From NCBI GenBank assembly GCA_000403295.2, contig KE159610.1, positions 477,387 to 541,386 of the forward strand: a stretch of 64,000 nt of DNA, written 5' to 3'. The notes under the pieces were generated by a model. It had not been told where the DNA came from. It ran no database searches and saw only the letters and a list, made by a program, of their open reading frames with translations. The first letter of the stretch is position 1; each line of letters opens with the position of its first letter. The translations under genes were made by a program, and so were the position numbers. Below, one piece after another: positions 1 to 8,839 of the stretch. The DNA comes from Lachnospiraceae bacterium M18-1. GTDB taxonomy: Bacteria > Bacillota > Clostridia > Lachnospirales > Lachnospiraceae.

Positions 1-2
1 CA

Positions 3-494
3 GATACCGCGTTTCAGATCTCCGACCTCTATATCCGGACCGCAGAGCAAACAAACGATCCGGCCGCCCTGAATGCGCTGTCTTTTCAGATGCTGCTGGA
101 CTTTGCCGGGAAGGTGCAGGAGCGTTTCCTGCCGGGCACTTCCGACGAGCTCCTCCTGCGCGCGCTCCGGTTCGTCCAGCAGAATACGAACAGCCCGATC
201 ACGGTCCGCGATGTGGCGGAATATGTGGGGTTCAGCCGTTCCTATTTTTCCACCTACTTCAAGGAACAGATGGGCTTTTCTCTGAGCGCGTATATTCTCC
301 GGTGCAAACTGGAGGAGAGCAAACAGCTGCTGCAGTTTACGGACAAACCCTTAAGCGTCATCAGCAATTACCTCTGCTTCTCCAGCCAGAGCCATTTTCA
401 GACAGCCTTTAAAAAGCAGTACGGGATCACGCCCCTGCAGTATCGGAAAAATCCTTCGCTGCACGGCAAGGGGCTGCTGCCGGAGGAACGTTGA
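3..494 (+). CDS. AraC-family transcriptional regulator, C-terminal part (5' end outside window)
   Basis: The reading frame is open from the window edge, so only about the last 163 residues are present. The visible end is an AraC/XylS DNA-binding domain with two helix-turn-helix units. The first covers the stretch TVRDVAEYVGFSRSYFSTYF and the second the stretch beginning LSVISNYLCFSSQSHFQTAF. It ends with the usual family signature GITPLQYRK. It lies just upstream of a convergent sugar transporter and two glycoside hydrolase genes, so it probably activates them in response to a sugar. That role is inferred from position. The ligand-binding N-terminus cannot be seen. Confidence 0.9.
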   Translation, partial: DTAFQISDLYIRTAEQTNDPAALNALSFQMLLDFAGKVQERFLPGTSDELLLRALRFVQQNTNSPITVRDVAEYVGFSRSYFSTYFKEQMGFSLSAYILRCKLEESKQLLQFTDKPLSVISNYLCFSSQSHFQTAFKKQYGITPLQYRKNPSLHGKGLLPEER

Positions 495-508
495 ACGAAA
501 TCATTTTG

Positions 509-550
509 GGCCGGGCAGACACAAATCTTACATGATCTCTCTGCCCGGCC
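509..550. terminator. Hairpin downstream of the AraC gene
   Basis: An 11-bp perfect stem (GGCCGGGCAGA paired with TCTGCCCGGCC) with a loop of about 20 nt lies 15 bases after the AraC stop codon. No clear T-run follows on either strand, so termination is likely but not certain. Confidence 0.5.
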
Positions 551-616
551 ATAATAGAGTGCCCTTGGGTATACCTTATGAAACGGCCGTATGGCCATAG
601 TGGGGTGCCCTTGGGG
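547..616. repeat. Two units of a dispersed palindromic repeat
   Basis: One full and one partial copy of a unit whose core reads ACGGCCGTATGGCCATA followed by GGGGTGCCCTTGGG. The same unit occurs three times in tandem at 46115-46250. The GGCC-N4-GGCC core is palindromic. Here the units lie between the AraC gene and the convergent GPH transporter. Confidence 0.75.
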
Positions 617-639
617 ATGACAGCGGAACTTTCCTACAA

Positions 640-2043
640 TCACTCCGCATGTTCTGCTGCCTTCTGTTCTGCAATCTTTGCGTGAATCTCCGGCATCCGC
701 TTTTCCAGGTCGAATTTCAGTGATATGAGGAACATCACCGCAAACAGTATGATCGGAATATAAATATTAAATGTGAAGATCGCATATTTGGTTCCTGCCG
801 TCAAAGCCGCCGCATTGGGATCATAGCTTGCGATTCCCAGACACCAGCCTACCAGGGATGCTCCTACCCCGCTCCCCACTTTGGATCCAAAGCTTGCCGC
901 ACTCTGGGAGCGCGCCACCATGCGCTGTCCGAATTGATACTCATTATAGTCGATGGACATCGCTGTCAGTACCCCCAGCAGGCACATCATCGGAATATTG
1001 GAAAATGTCCCGAAACATCCCAGGATCGTGTTCAGCCAGAAGTGGTATGGGTTCAGCAGACGGATCACATTTGCCGCCATTCCAAGGAAAAAGGATACCC
1101 GCAGTGTTTTTGTAACCCCCAGTTTTTTGATCATGGGGCCTACCAGTATAAATCCCAGCAATGTGGGGATCATCCCGATCGCTCCCTGAATCCCGATAAG
1201 GTTGTCATTTCCATAGATCCATTTTGCATAATAGGTTCCCGCAGAATTGGCCAGGCCGTATGTCACATTAGCACACAGGCTTAATACCAGCACCATCACC
1301 CAGTATTTATTTCGGAACAGCTTTCCTACTGCTTCGCCAAATGGGATCTGCTCCTCCTCGTCCTCCTCCGGCTGAATCTCTTCAGCCGGATTCGTTTCCT
1401 TACTTCTTGCATAGCACAAAAGCAGGCACAGCAGGGCCGCCAGACCGAATCCTAATCCGTATTTGATCCATGCGCCCTGGTCGCCGCCTAAGATATTGGT
1501 CAGCGGAATGGTCAGCACCGCAATGATCATTCCGGACACATAGCCTGCCGCCGCACGGAAGGTTCCCATCGTCCCGCGTTCCTCCTGACTTGCGGTCCGT
1601 ACCACCATGATCGCGCTGTAGGGAACCGCGATCGCCGTATAGACCACTGCAGTCAGAAGTAAATTTGTAATAAACATATAGATGATCTGAAGCGTCGGGC
1701 TTACATTTGCCGGAACTGTAAACAGCAGTACGGTCAGCACCGCTGTCGGGACCGCCATCTTCAAAAGCCAGGGCCGGTATTTTTCTTTCCCCGGTTTGGT
1801 ATGGTCGATGATATTCCCCATGATCAAATCTGTAAATGCATCTAAAATCTTGGTGATCATAAATGCGGTCGCCACCGCGCCTGCCGCCAGTCCCACCTTG
1901 TCTGTATAGAAGTAAGTCAGCTGTCCTACCAGCCCGGAGATTGCATTGAGCGAAAACTGCCCCAGTGAATCTCCGAAATAATCGCCTGCACGCATGACCT
2001 TCTGTATTCCGAATTTGTCTTTCCCTAACGGTTTCTTTGCCAT
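640..2043 (-). CDS. GPH-family (glycoside-pentoside-hexuronide) sugar:cation symporter
   Basis: A 467-residue, about 12-helix membrane protein of the MFS-related GPH family (MelB, XynB, UidB type). The N-terminus carries the family's DxxxGxxxD cation-site region (DLIMGNIID) followed by the conserved HTKPGKEKYRPWLL loop. A charged central loop rich in Glu (residues about 215-235) separates the two halves, and the last 20 residues form a charged cytoplasmic tail. The start is supported by an AAAAGGAGAG site 8-10 bases upstream. It lies 73 bases downstream of the GH3 beta-glucosidase on the same strand and is probably co-transcribed with it. The likely cargo is a glycoside or a freed sugar; the substrate cannot be read from sequence. 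Confidence 0.92.
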   Translation of the reverse strand: MAKKPLGKDKFGIQKVMRAGDYFGDSLGQFSLNAISGLVGQLTYFYTDKVGLAAGAVATAFMITKILDAFTDLIMGNIIDHTKPGKEKYRPWLLKMAVPTAVLTVLLFTVPANVSPTLQIIYMFITNLLLTAVVYTAIAVPYSAIMVVRTASQEERGTMGTFRAAAGYVSGMIIAVLTIPLTNILGGDQGAWIKYGLGFGLAALLCLLLCYARSKETNPAEEIQPEEDEEEQIPFGEAVGKLFRNKYWVMVLVLSLCANVTYGLANSAGTYYAKWIYGNDNLIGIQGAIGMIPTLLGFILVGPMIKKLGVTKTLRVSFFLGMAANVIRLLNPYHFWLNTILGCFGTFSNIPMMCLLGVLTAMSIDYNEYQFGQRMVARSQSAASFGSKVGSGVGASLVGWCLGIASYDPNAAALTAGTKYAIFTFNIYIPIILFAVMFLISLKFDLEKRMPEIHAKIAEQKAAEHAE

Positions 2044-2116
2044 TTTTTCTCTCTCCTTTTTCCTGCCGTTCTGAATCGTTATGGTTTGTCCATTAGATTT
2101 TATTTAACACCGTTTT

Positions 2117-4390
2117 TTACGCGTTCAATGCCGCTATCAGCTGCTCCAGTGATTCCTTCGTCACACCCGGCACAAAGCTCAGCAGCTGTCTCAACGGCAT
2201 GGATTCCATCATAGCCGCCATCATTTCCGCATTGACCGCTTCATCCTTGTCCGCGCTTTCCGCCATCTCTGCCGCACCTGCCCCCATGGCGCCGCCCATA
2301 GCCTGCTCCAGGATCGTTTTTCCCTTCGGGTCTGCCAGGATCTCACCCAGAGTGGAATTGAGATGAAAGATTTTTGGAATTACCTTTTCAGATTCTACAT
2401 GCACCTCGGTGCACAGCAGGATCTCCTGTACGGATTTCCCGATCTGAATCTCATAATCCCCGGACTCTGCATACCAGTCATGGATCTCTGTATTCCAGTA
2501 TGAAAATGCCCGGCTGTCCAGTGTGATGCTGACCGTTTTCGTTTCCCCCGGCTGCAGTTCGATTTTTTCAAACGCGCGGAGCTCTCTGACCGGGCGGATC
2601 GCTCTGCTGTCTTTCGGGGATACATAGAGCTGCACCACTTCTTTTCCGGCCCGTTTTCCGCTGTTTGTCACATCCACCGTAACCTTCAGCCCTTCGGATT
2701 CTTTGATGCTGTCCTTCTCCGCATGCAGATTTTGATAATCAAATGTGGTGTAAGACAGTCCGTGTCCGAACGGAAAGAGCACGGGCATCTCTTTGGAGGT
2801 ATAATACCGGTATCCTGCAAATACACCCTCCCGGTATTCGGACCGGTCATGTTCTCCTCCGTATGTCAGAAAGCACGGCGTATCCTGCAGGCGGAGCGGA
2901 AAAGTCTCCGGCAGACGTCCGCTGGGATTCGCCTTTCCGTACAGGATATTCGCCGCGGCTCCGCCTACGGCCTGGCCGCCGAGATAGGCTTCCAAAACCG
3001 CTTTAACCTTTCCCAGCCAGGGCATTTCCACCGGGGCTCCGTTGTGCAGGATCACCGCCACATTTGGCTGTACCTCTGCCACGGCCTCGATCAGACGGTT
3101 CTGACACTCCGGCATCCGCAGGTGCTTCCTGTCATACCCCTCGGATTCAAAGTTGTCCGGCAGTCCCGCAAATATCACCGCAGCGTCCGCATGTTTCGCC
3201 GCCTCCACCGCTTCTGCCAGCAGGGATTCATCCGTCATGTCCTTATCGTCGTCATACCCCTGTGCATAAACCACCTCTGCAAATGTCTCTGCCTGTTCCA
3301 GAGCGGATTCCACCCGGAAACTGTTAATGTGAGAACTTCCGCCGCCCTGATATCTGGGCGCAGCCGCATATTTTCCGATGAACGCGGTCCTGGTCTCCGG
3401 TGACAGCGGCAGAAGCTGTTCCTCATTTTTCAGGAGCACGATGCATTCTTCCTCTATCTTTCTCGCTGTCTCATGATCCTTTTCCAGATCAAGTCCGGCG
3501 GATGGGTCTCTGTTTTCCACATAACGGAAAATGATGTTCAGAAGTTCTTCACAGGATCTGTCCAGCAGATCCTCCGAAAGGGTTCCTTCCCGGACTGCCT
3601 CAGCAATCTCCGCGTCAGTGGCTCCGCCGGAAGACGGCATTTCCAGATTGCATCCTGCTTTTAAAGCCTCCACCCGGTTGTTCATGGCGCCCCAGTCTGT
3701 CATCACATAGCCGTCGAATCCCCACTCCTTCCGGAGAATGTCGGTCAGGATCTTTTTGTTTTCGCAGAGATAGGTTCCGTTCAGCTTGTTATAGGCATTC
3801 ATGATGGTCCATGGTCTGGATTTTTTTACCATGCCTTCAAAGGAGGCCAGATATAATTCCCGCATGGTCCGCTCATCCATCCGGGAATCGCTGGTCATCC
3901 GGTGAAATTCCTGGTTGTTTGCCATAAAATGCTTGGGACTTGTACCTACGTTCTTACTTTGAACGCCCTCCACGTATGCCGCACCCAGTTCTGTGGACAG
4001 GAGCGGATCTTCGGAATAATACTCAAAGTTCCGTCCGCACAAGGGGGAGCGTTTGATGTTCATGGCCGGCCCCAGGATGGTGCTGATGTCTTCCGCCTGA
4101 CATTCTTCCCCCAGGGTCTCTCCCAAAGTTTTCGCCAGATTCCGGTCGAAGCTTGCCGCTATGGCGCAGCCTGCCGGGAAACAGACTGCCCGGATACTCT
4201 CATTGAGCCCCAGATGGTCCGACTCGCCGCTCTGTTTGCGCAGTCCGTGGGGGCCGTCCGATACCGACACGGCGGGAATCCCCAAACGTTCCACGCCCTT
4301 CGTACTCCAGAAATCCGCCCCGGAGCAGAGTCCCGCTTTTTCCTCCAATGTCATTTGCGAAATGAGATGTCTGATTTTTTCCTTATTCAT
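2117..4390 (-). CDS. Glycoside hydrolase family 3 beta-glucosidase, cytoplasmic
   Basis: A 757-residue GH3 enzyme in standard order: TIM-barrel domain (residues about 1-290, with SDGPHGLRKQ near the active site and KHFMANNQE), alpha/beta sandwich (about 310-520) and a fibronectin-III-like domain (about 555-650). The catalytic nucleophile is Asp232 in the motif MTDWGA. No signal peptide is visible, so it should act inside the cell. After the FnIII domain comes an unusual tail of about 100 residues, rich in Ala, Met and Glu, that standard GH3 enzymes lack. The start is supported by AAGGAAGAG upstream. It sits between the GH78 rhamnosidase and the GPH transporter on the same strand and probably removes terminal beta-glucosyl units from imported glycosides. 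Confidence 0.93.
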   Translation of the reverse strand: MNKEKIRHLISQMTLEEKAGLCSGADFWSTKGVERLGIPAVSVSDGPHGLRKQSGESDHLGLNESIRAVCFPAGCAIAASFDRNLAKTLGETLGEECQAEDISTILGPAMNIKRSPLCGRNFEYYSEDPLLSTELGAAYVEGVQSKNVGTSPKHFMANNQEFHRMTSDSRMDERTMRELYLASFEGMVKKSRPWTIMNAYNKLNGTYLCENKKILTDILRKEWGFDGYVMTDWGAMNNRVEALKAGCNLEMPSSGGATDAEIAEAVREGTLSEDLLDRSCEELLNIIFRYVENRDPSAGLDLEKDHETARKIEEECIVLLKNEEQLLPLSPETRTAFIGKYAAAPRYQGGGSSHINSFRVESALEQAETFAEVVYAQGYDDDKDMTDESLLAEAVEAAKHADAAVIFAGLPDNFESEGYDRKHLRMPECQNRLIEAVAEVQPNVAVILHNGAPVEMPWLGKVKAVLEAYLGGQAVGGAAANILYGKANPSGRLPETFPLRLQDTPCFLTYGGEHDRSEYREGVFAGYRYYTSKEMPVLFPFGHGLSYTTFDYQNLHAEKDSIKESEGLKVTVDVTNSGKRAGKEVVQLYVSPKDSRAIRPVRELRAFEKIELQPGETKTVSITLDSRAFSYWNTEIHDWYAESGDYEIQIGKSVQEILLCTEVHVESEKVIPKIFHLNSTLGEILADPKGKTILEQAMGGAMGAGAAEMAESADKDEAVNAEMMAAMMESMPLRQLLSFVPGVTKESLEQLIAALNA

Positions 4391-4455
4391 GAGCTCTCTT
4401 CCTTTCTAAGATCATACCTGTGTATGTCTTGATACGTGTATTCTAAGTAATCCGG

Positions 4456-4480
4456 GAACAAAATTATTTTATATTTGTTC
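4456..4480. promoter_or_regulatory. Dyad upstream of the GH3 gene, possible operator
   Basis: A perfect 7-bp inverted repeat GAACAAA-N11-TTTGTTC lies in the 147-bp gap between the GH78 and GH3 genes, 66-90 bases upstream of the GH3 start. A related AT-rich sequence (ATATTTGTTTG) lies upstream of the GH78 gene near 7409. Both fit a shared regulator site, but this is inference. Confidence 0.4.
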
Positions 4481-4537
4481 ACTATATTATATTTTTGTCA
4501 TCACTTTATACAATCCCCGATTTTCATGCCTGCTTGA

Positions 4538-7339
4538 TTATGAAATTTTGTCAAATGTAATCTGGAATCTCCCGTTCTCAAGCTTTTTCTCAGTCCCATC
4601 CGGCATCACCAGAACCGCTTCCGTATTCGCCGGAACAGTTCCGCTGACCAATATCCTTTCTTCTGTTTTTTCCCATCTCAGGCGAATCTTTCCGCGTACA
4701 CTGTGAAAAGATCCTTCCGCCCATTCCAGTCCAAAATCATAGCCCGGTTCAAAACGGATCCTGTCATATCCGATGCCTGCATTCTGGATTCCCAGCACTC
4801 TCCGATACAGGAAATCTCCAACACAGCCGAATGCATAATGATTAAAGGAACAGCCGTCCACCTGTCCGTCCGGGCGGACTGCGTCCCAGTTTTCCCACAT
4901 GGTGGTCGCCCCGTGCTCCACCTCGTAAATCCATCCCGGACAGCCATTCTGGTTGAGCACTTTCCAGGCCAGACCGCGGTAACCGTAGTCACAGAGCACA
5001 TCCAGAATGTGCGCCACCGACATAAACCCGGTATCCGGACGGTTCTCATTTTGTATGATCTGCTCTGCCAAACGTTCTGCCAGTTTTTTCTCCAATGCTT
5101 CCGGCACCATATGGTGTTTCAATGCCAGAACATAATTTCCCTGCATTTCCTGTGTCAGTTTTCCGTTTTCATCACACAGTTCTTCATAAAATGCTTCTCG
5201 CACTCTTGCGGCATACCGCCGGTAAGCTTCCGCTTTTTCTGTTTTCCCCAAAAGCTCGGATACCTTGGAAAGCATATCCGCATCAGCCGCAAGCAGTGTC
5301 GTATCTACCGTCTGCATCGTCAGAAAAGCGGATGCCGGGCCGTCGGAAAAACCTGCTTCGTTTTTCACGCTGGGCACAAGCCAGTCCCCGAAATGGAAGC
5401 CCGTGTTGATCAGGTAATGCTGATTTTCCAGTCTGCGGCCTGAAAGGGACGCCGCGCCCGGCGGCAGTTCCTCCGCTGCTTTCTGCATAGCCTGGACCCA
5501 TCGTTCCATTGCTCCGTAGTTTTTTTCCAGTACCTTCCGATTCCCGCAGAGCTGATAGAGCTGCAGCGGCAGCGTCAGGATCACATCCCCCCAGCCAAGA
5601 GACCCTGCCATGGTCTGCTGTACATAATTTTTAATCAGAGGAACCGTATTCATCACGTGGCCCTGTGGGTTCTGTTCCATTCGTATGCTTTCCAGCCAGT
5701 CCTCGAAAAACGACGTCATTTCCTGGTTGTAAAGGGCAGTCGCGCCGTATACTACCACATCACCTGTCCACCCTGCCTTTTCCCTCGTGGGGCAGTCCGT
5801 GGGTGTTCCGACGGTGTTGGAGCGCTGGCTCCAGTAGATGTTGCTCTGAAGCCGGTTCAATTTTTCATCCGAACAGCGAAAACTTCCTGTGACCGGATTG
5901 GCGCTGCTGACGGCCTTTGCCGTAAACTGTTCCGGCTTCCAGTCCTTTCCTCCAATGACCCGGACATAGCGGAATCCGTGATAAGTAAATTCTGGTTCAA
6001 AGACTTCCCCCGGCCGGCCTGCGCTGATATATACATCCCGCTGGGCGCGGGTTGTTCCGGTAAAGGCATAGGTAAAATTGCCGTCCTGATCCAATACCTC
6101 TCCGTGGTCAAAGGTAATCTCTTCCCCTGCCTTTGCGGAGATCTCCACCCGGATCGTGCCTGCCATGTTCTGCCCGAAATCCACCACTGTCTCGCCGTTC
6201 GGCGCGGTTAAGATCTGCTTTGCCGGAAGCTCTTCATACACTTCGATTTCCGGTGCGCTCCGGGCCATGAGCACTGCATTCTCTTTCTCAGCCTGCAGTT
6301 CTCCTCTCTTCACCGCTTCTTTTTGTGCTGTTTTTCGCGGGCCTTCTTTGAAGATCACCTGTTTCCAGTTCTCTGCCCGGAAGGAAACCTCCGAGGGTTC
6401 CCCGTCATATTTCCGTGCATCTACGCATTCTCCAAGAAACAGATCCGCATATCGGATAGGGCCGTCATAGGAACAGGTAAATGCCTCATCCGAACAGATC
6501 TGTCCCCTTGTGCCGTCCGGATTCCACAGCTCCATCTGCATAAGGAGCCCCGGGATCTCCCCATATTCACAGCCTTTTCCCAGCGCGATCTTTCCCTTAT
6601 ACCAGCCGTCTGCCACGGTAACTGCCAATGCATTTTTTCCCGCATGCAGATATTCCGTCACATCATAAGCCTGATATTTCAGACATTTGTCATAGGTGGT
6701 AAATCCCGGCGCCAGAAGCGTTCCCGGCACCTTCCTCCCGTTGATGGAAAGACCGTAGATTCCGTGGGCCGTGATAAATATTTTGGCATATTCCGGTTTC
6801 TGCCCCAGTTCAAATACTCTGCGGAACCGTACCGGCGGATCGTAGGGTTCGGCCGGCAGCGTATCCCAGATCTGGTCATCTGTATGATATAACGGCTGCT
6901 CCCCTTTCATCAGCGAAGTCAGGCTTTCCATCCACATTTCCTGCGCTTTGACGAGGGGGTTTTCCGAAAGCTGAGGCAATGGTTCCGGCTCGATCCACTT
7001 TGCATTCCACCCCTCTTTATTCAGGTATGCGGTCTCAAAAATCTGTGCTTCACTTATGCAGGAATTGCCTCGGTTATCCCATACCTGAATGTTGTACACG
7101 TAGCGTGCGGCAGGCTTTAAATCCGTTCCTGCATATTCCATATCCAGCGTATTGCCTGTCTCTGTACGCCCGCTGTCCCATACCGTATGACCGTTTTTTT
7201 CGGATACCGTGATCCGGCAGGCCGTCTGAAAAACTCCCGGCTCCTCCGAATGGACCTCCCAGGAAAATCGAGGGTTCGGGTTTTCGATTGCCAGCGGATT
7301 GATCTGATGTTCACAGGTCATATGTGTGATGTTTAACAT
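4538..7339 (-). CDS. Glycoside hydrolase family 78 alpha-L-rhamnosidase
   Basis: A 933-residue enzyme hydrolysing terminal alpha-L-rhamnose by inversion. It has the family's domain series: an N-terminal beta-sandwich starting near CEHQINPLAIENPNPRFSWE, the Bac_rhamnosid_N region (about 190-360), a second beta-sandwich, the (alpha/alpha)6 barrel (about 480-840) and a C-terminal beta domain. The barrel carries the conserved general-acid motif CPTREKAGWTGD (Glu near residue 520) and the stretch EVEHGATTMWENWD. No signal peptide, so cytoplasmic. Start supported by GAGAGGAGAACC upstream. First gene of a minus-strand set with GH3 and GPH transporter. Rhamnosidase plus beta-glucosidase would fully strip rutinose- or neohesperidose-like sugars from plant glycosides (inference). 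Confidence 0.94.
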   Translation of the reverse strand: MLNITHMTCEHQINPLAIENPNPRFSWEVHSEEPGVFQTACRITVSEKNGHTVWDSGRTETGNTLDMEYAGTDLKPAARYVYNIQVWDNRGNSCISEAQIFETAYLNKEGWNAKWIEPEPLPQLSENPLVKAQEMWMESLTSLMKGEQPLYHTDDQIWDTLPAEPYDPPVRFRRVFELGQKPEYAKIFITAHGIYGLSINGRKVPGTLLAPGFTTYDKCLKYQAYDVTEYLHAGKNALAVTVADGWYKGKIALGKGCEYGEIPGLLMQMELWNPDGTRGQICSDEAFTCSYDGPIRYADLFLGECVDARKYDGEPSEVSFRAENWKQVIFKEGPRKTAQKEAVKRGELQAEKENAVLMARSAPEIEVYEELPAKQILTAPNGETVVDFGQNMAGTIRVEISAKAGEEITFDHGEVLDQDGNFTYAFTGTTRAQRDVYISAGRPGEVFEPEFTYHGFRYVRVIGGKDWKPEQFTAKAVSSANPVTGSFRCSDEKLNRLQSNIYWSQRSNTVGTPTDCPTREKAGWTGDVVVYGATALYNQEMTSFFEDWLESIRMEQNPQGHVMNTVPLIKNYVQQTMAGSLGWGDVILTLPLQLYQLCGNRKVLEKNYGAMERWVQAMQKAAEELPPGAASLSGRRLENQHYLINTGFHFGDWLVPSVKNEAGFSDGPASAFLTMQTVDTTLLAADADMLSKVSELLGKTEKAEAYRRYAARVREAFYEELCDENGKLTQEMQGNYVLALKHHMVPEALEKKLAERLAEQIIQNENRPDTGFMSVAHILDVLCDYGYRGLAWKVLNQNGCPGWIYEVEHGATTMWENWDAVRPDGQVDGCSFNHYAFGCVGDFLYRRVLGIQNAGIGYDRIRFEPGYDFGLEWAEGSFHSVRGKIRLRWEKTEERILVSGTVPANTEAVLVMPDGTEKKLENGRFQITFDKIS

Positions 7340-7451
7340 CTTGGTTCTCCTCTCTGTTCTGAAATATTGTCATTTTCTATATTTTATAGGGGGAGACGCA
7401 AAACGTATTATATATTTGTTTGTTTAATTATACTTTTGCTTGTTCTGTTCC

Positions 7452-7513
7452 TAGTGTACTGACCGCATTATATCCTGCGTAGTTTTACCGGATATAATCC
7501 GGACAGTACACTA
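7452..7513. repeat. Short MITE-like palindromic element (62 bp)
   Basis: Nearly the whole element consists of two 24-bp terminal inverted repeats beginning TAGTGTACTG and ending CAGTACACTA, with two mismatches between the arms. The same terminal repeats bound a 213-bp element at 45749-45961, so this looks like an internally deleted member of that family. It lies between the divergent GH78 and pepT genes, just upstream of the pepT promoter. Confidence 0.8.
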
Positions 7514-7525
7514 ATGGAATTTAGG

Positions 7526-7554
7526 TTGATTTTTAAATTCTGATTGCGTATACT
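7526..7554 (+). promoter_or_regulatory. Sigma-A-type promoter for pepT
   Basis: TTGATT, 17 bases, TATACT. This places transcription start near 7561, about 50 bases upstream of the pepT start codon. The -35 box is 13 bases downstream of the MITE-like element. Confidence 0.7.
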
Positions 7555-7610
7555 ATAAGTCAAGGATAAATGTAAAATTGTCATACAGGGCATTTTTCAG
7601 GAGGTTACTT

Positions 7611-8825
7611 ATGAAGGTTGAAGAACGATTTCTAAAATATGTCTCTTATTGGACCACATCCTGCGACGGTCAGGAACAGATTCCCAGCACGGACCGGCAG
7701 TTTGAGCTTGGGCGCGCCCTCGCGGACGAGCTGAGAGAACTGGGGCTTTCCCAGGTGAAATGTGATGAGCACTGTTATGTATACGGCCTGCTCCCGGCCA
7801 CAGAGGGCTATGAAAATAAGAAGTCTATCGGCTTTATCGCGCACATGGATACCGCACCGGATTTTTCCGGAAAGGATGTACATCCCACGCTCATCCCGGA
7901 TTATGACGGGAAAGATGTGACGCTGCCGGCTACCGGAGATGTTCTGAAGGTTTCGGATTTTCCAAGACTGGCTTCCCGGAAAGGGCAGACTTTAATCGTA
8001 ACGGACGGCTCCACCCTGCTGGGCGCCGACGACAAGGCCGGAGCGGCGGAAATCGTGACCGCGCTGGAGCAGCTCATCCACGAAAATATTTCCCACGGTG
8101 ACATCTGGATCGGAATCACGCCGGACGAGGAAGTGGGACGGGGCTTTGAAGCTTTTGACCTGGAGCACTTCAAAGCGGATTATGCATATACCGTGGACGG
8201 GGATTATGAGGGTGAGATCTCCTATGAAAACTTTAATGCGGCGGCGGCCCTGTTCCAGATCCGGGGTGTTAATGTCCATCCCGGCAGCGCCAAGGATATC
8301 ATGGTCAATGCGGGCTCCATTGCCTGTGAGCTGCACCGCATGCTTCCTCCCGAAGAAGCTCCGGAGCATACGGAGGATCGGCAGGGCTTCTACCACCTGA
8401 CCGACATGGAAGGAAATGTATCTCACGCAAAACTGCAGTACATTGTCCGGGATCACGATCAGGAGCTGTTTGAAAAGCGGCTTGCTTTTCTGCGTGAACT
8501 GGAAACCTCATTCAATGAAAAATATGGAAAGGACACAGTAACGCTCACGATCACTCCAAGCTACCGGAATATGCTGGAAGTAGTAAAGGAACATTTCTAT
8601 ATCGTAGAAAAAGCAGAAGCGGCAATGAAGGCCGTGGGAATCACGCCGGTATCTCCTGCCATCCGGGGAGGCACGGATGGAGCGGAACTTTCCTTCCGGG
8701 GACTTCCCTGCCCCAACCTGGGCACCGGAGGGGACGGTTTCCACGGGCCCTTTGAGCATATCACGGTGGAGGCTATGGAGCATGTCGTAAAGATTCTGAT
8801 CGAAATTGCAAAAAATCCGGTTTAG
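7611..8825 (+). CDS. pepT: Peptidase T (tripeptide aminopeptidase, M20B)
   Basis: A 404-residue dinuclear-zinc M20 peptidase that releases the N-terminal residue from tripeptides in the cytoplasm. Zinc and catalytic residues are in their usual places: the first His-x-Asp in GFIAHMDTAPDF, the bridging Asp in LLGADDKAGAAE, the catalytic Glu pair in ITPDEEVGRG, Asp in YTVDGDYEGE, and the last His in GGDGFHGPFEH. The start at 7611 is chosen because CAGGAGGTTACTT sits just ahead of it; an in-frame upstream start at 7578 has no such site and would add residues foreign to the family. Its stop codon overlaps that of the convergent kinase gene inside a shared terminator. Confidence 0.95.
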   Translation: MKVEERFLKYVSYWTTSCDGQEQIPSTDRQFELGRALADELRELGLSQVKCDEHCYVYGLLPATEGYENKKSIGFIAHMDTAPDFSGKDVHPTLIPDYDGKDVTLPATGDVLKVSDFPRLASRKGQTLIVTDGSTLLGADDKAGAAEIVTALEQLIHENISHGDIWIGITPDEEVGRGFEAFDLEHFKADYAYTVDGDYEGEISYENFNAAAALFQIRGVNVHPGSAKDIMVNAGSIACELHRMLPPEEAPEHTEDRQGFYHLTDMEGNVSHAKLQYIVRDHDQELFEKRLAFLRELETSFNEKYGKDTVTLTITPSYRNMLEVVKEHFYIVEKAEAAMKAVGITPVSPAIRGGTDGAELSFRGLPCPNLGTGGDGFHGPFEHITVEAMEHVVKILIEIAKNPV

Positions 8826-8839
8826 CAGCCGGATTTTTT
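8810..8839. terminator. Bidirectional terminator shared by pepT and the kinase gene
   Basis: Stem AAAAAATCCGG / CCGGATTTTTT with an 8-base loop. The loop contains the stop codons of both convergent genes, so one 30-bp hairpin serves both ends. Confidence 0.9.
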
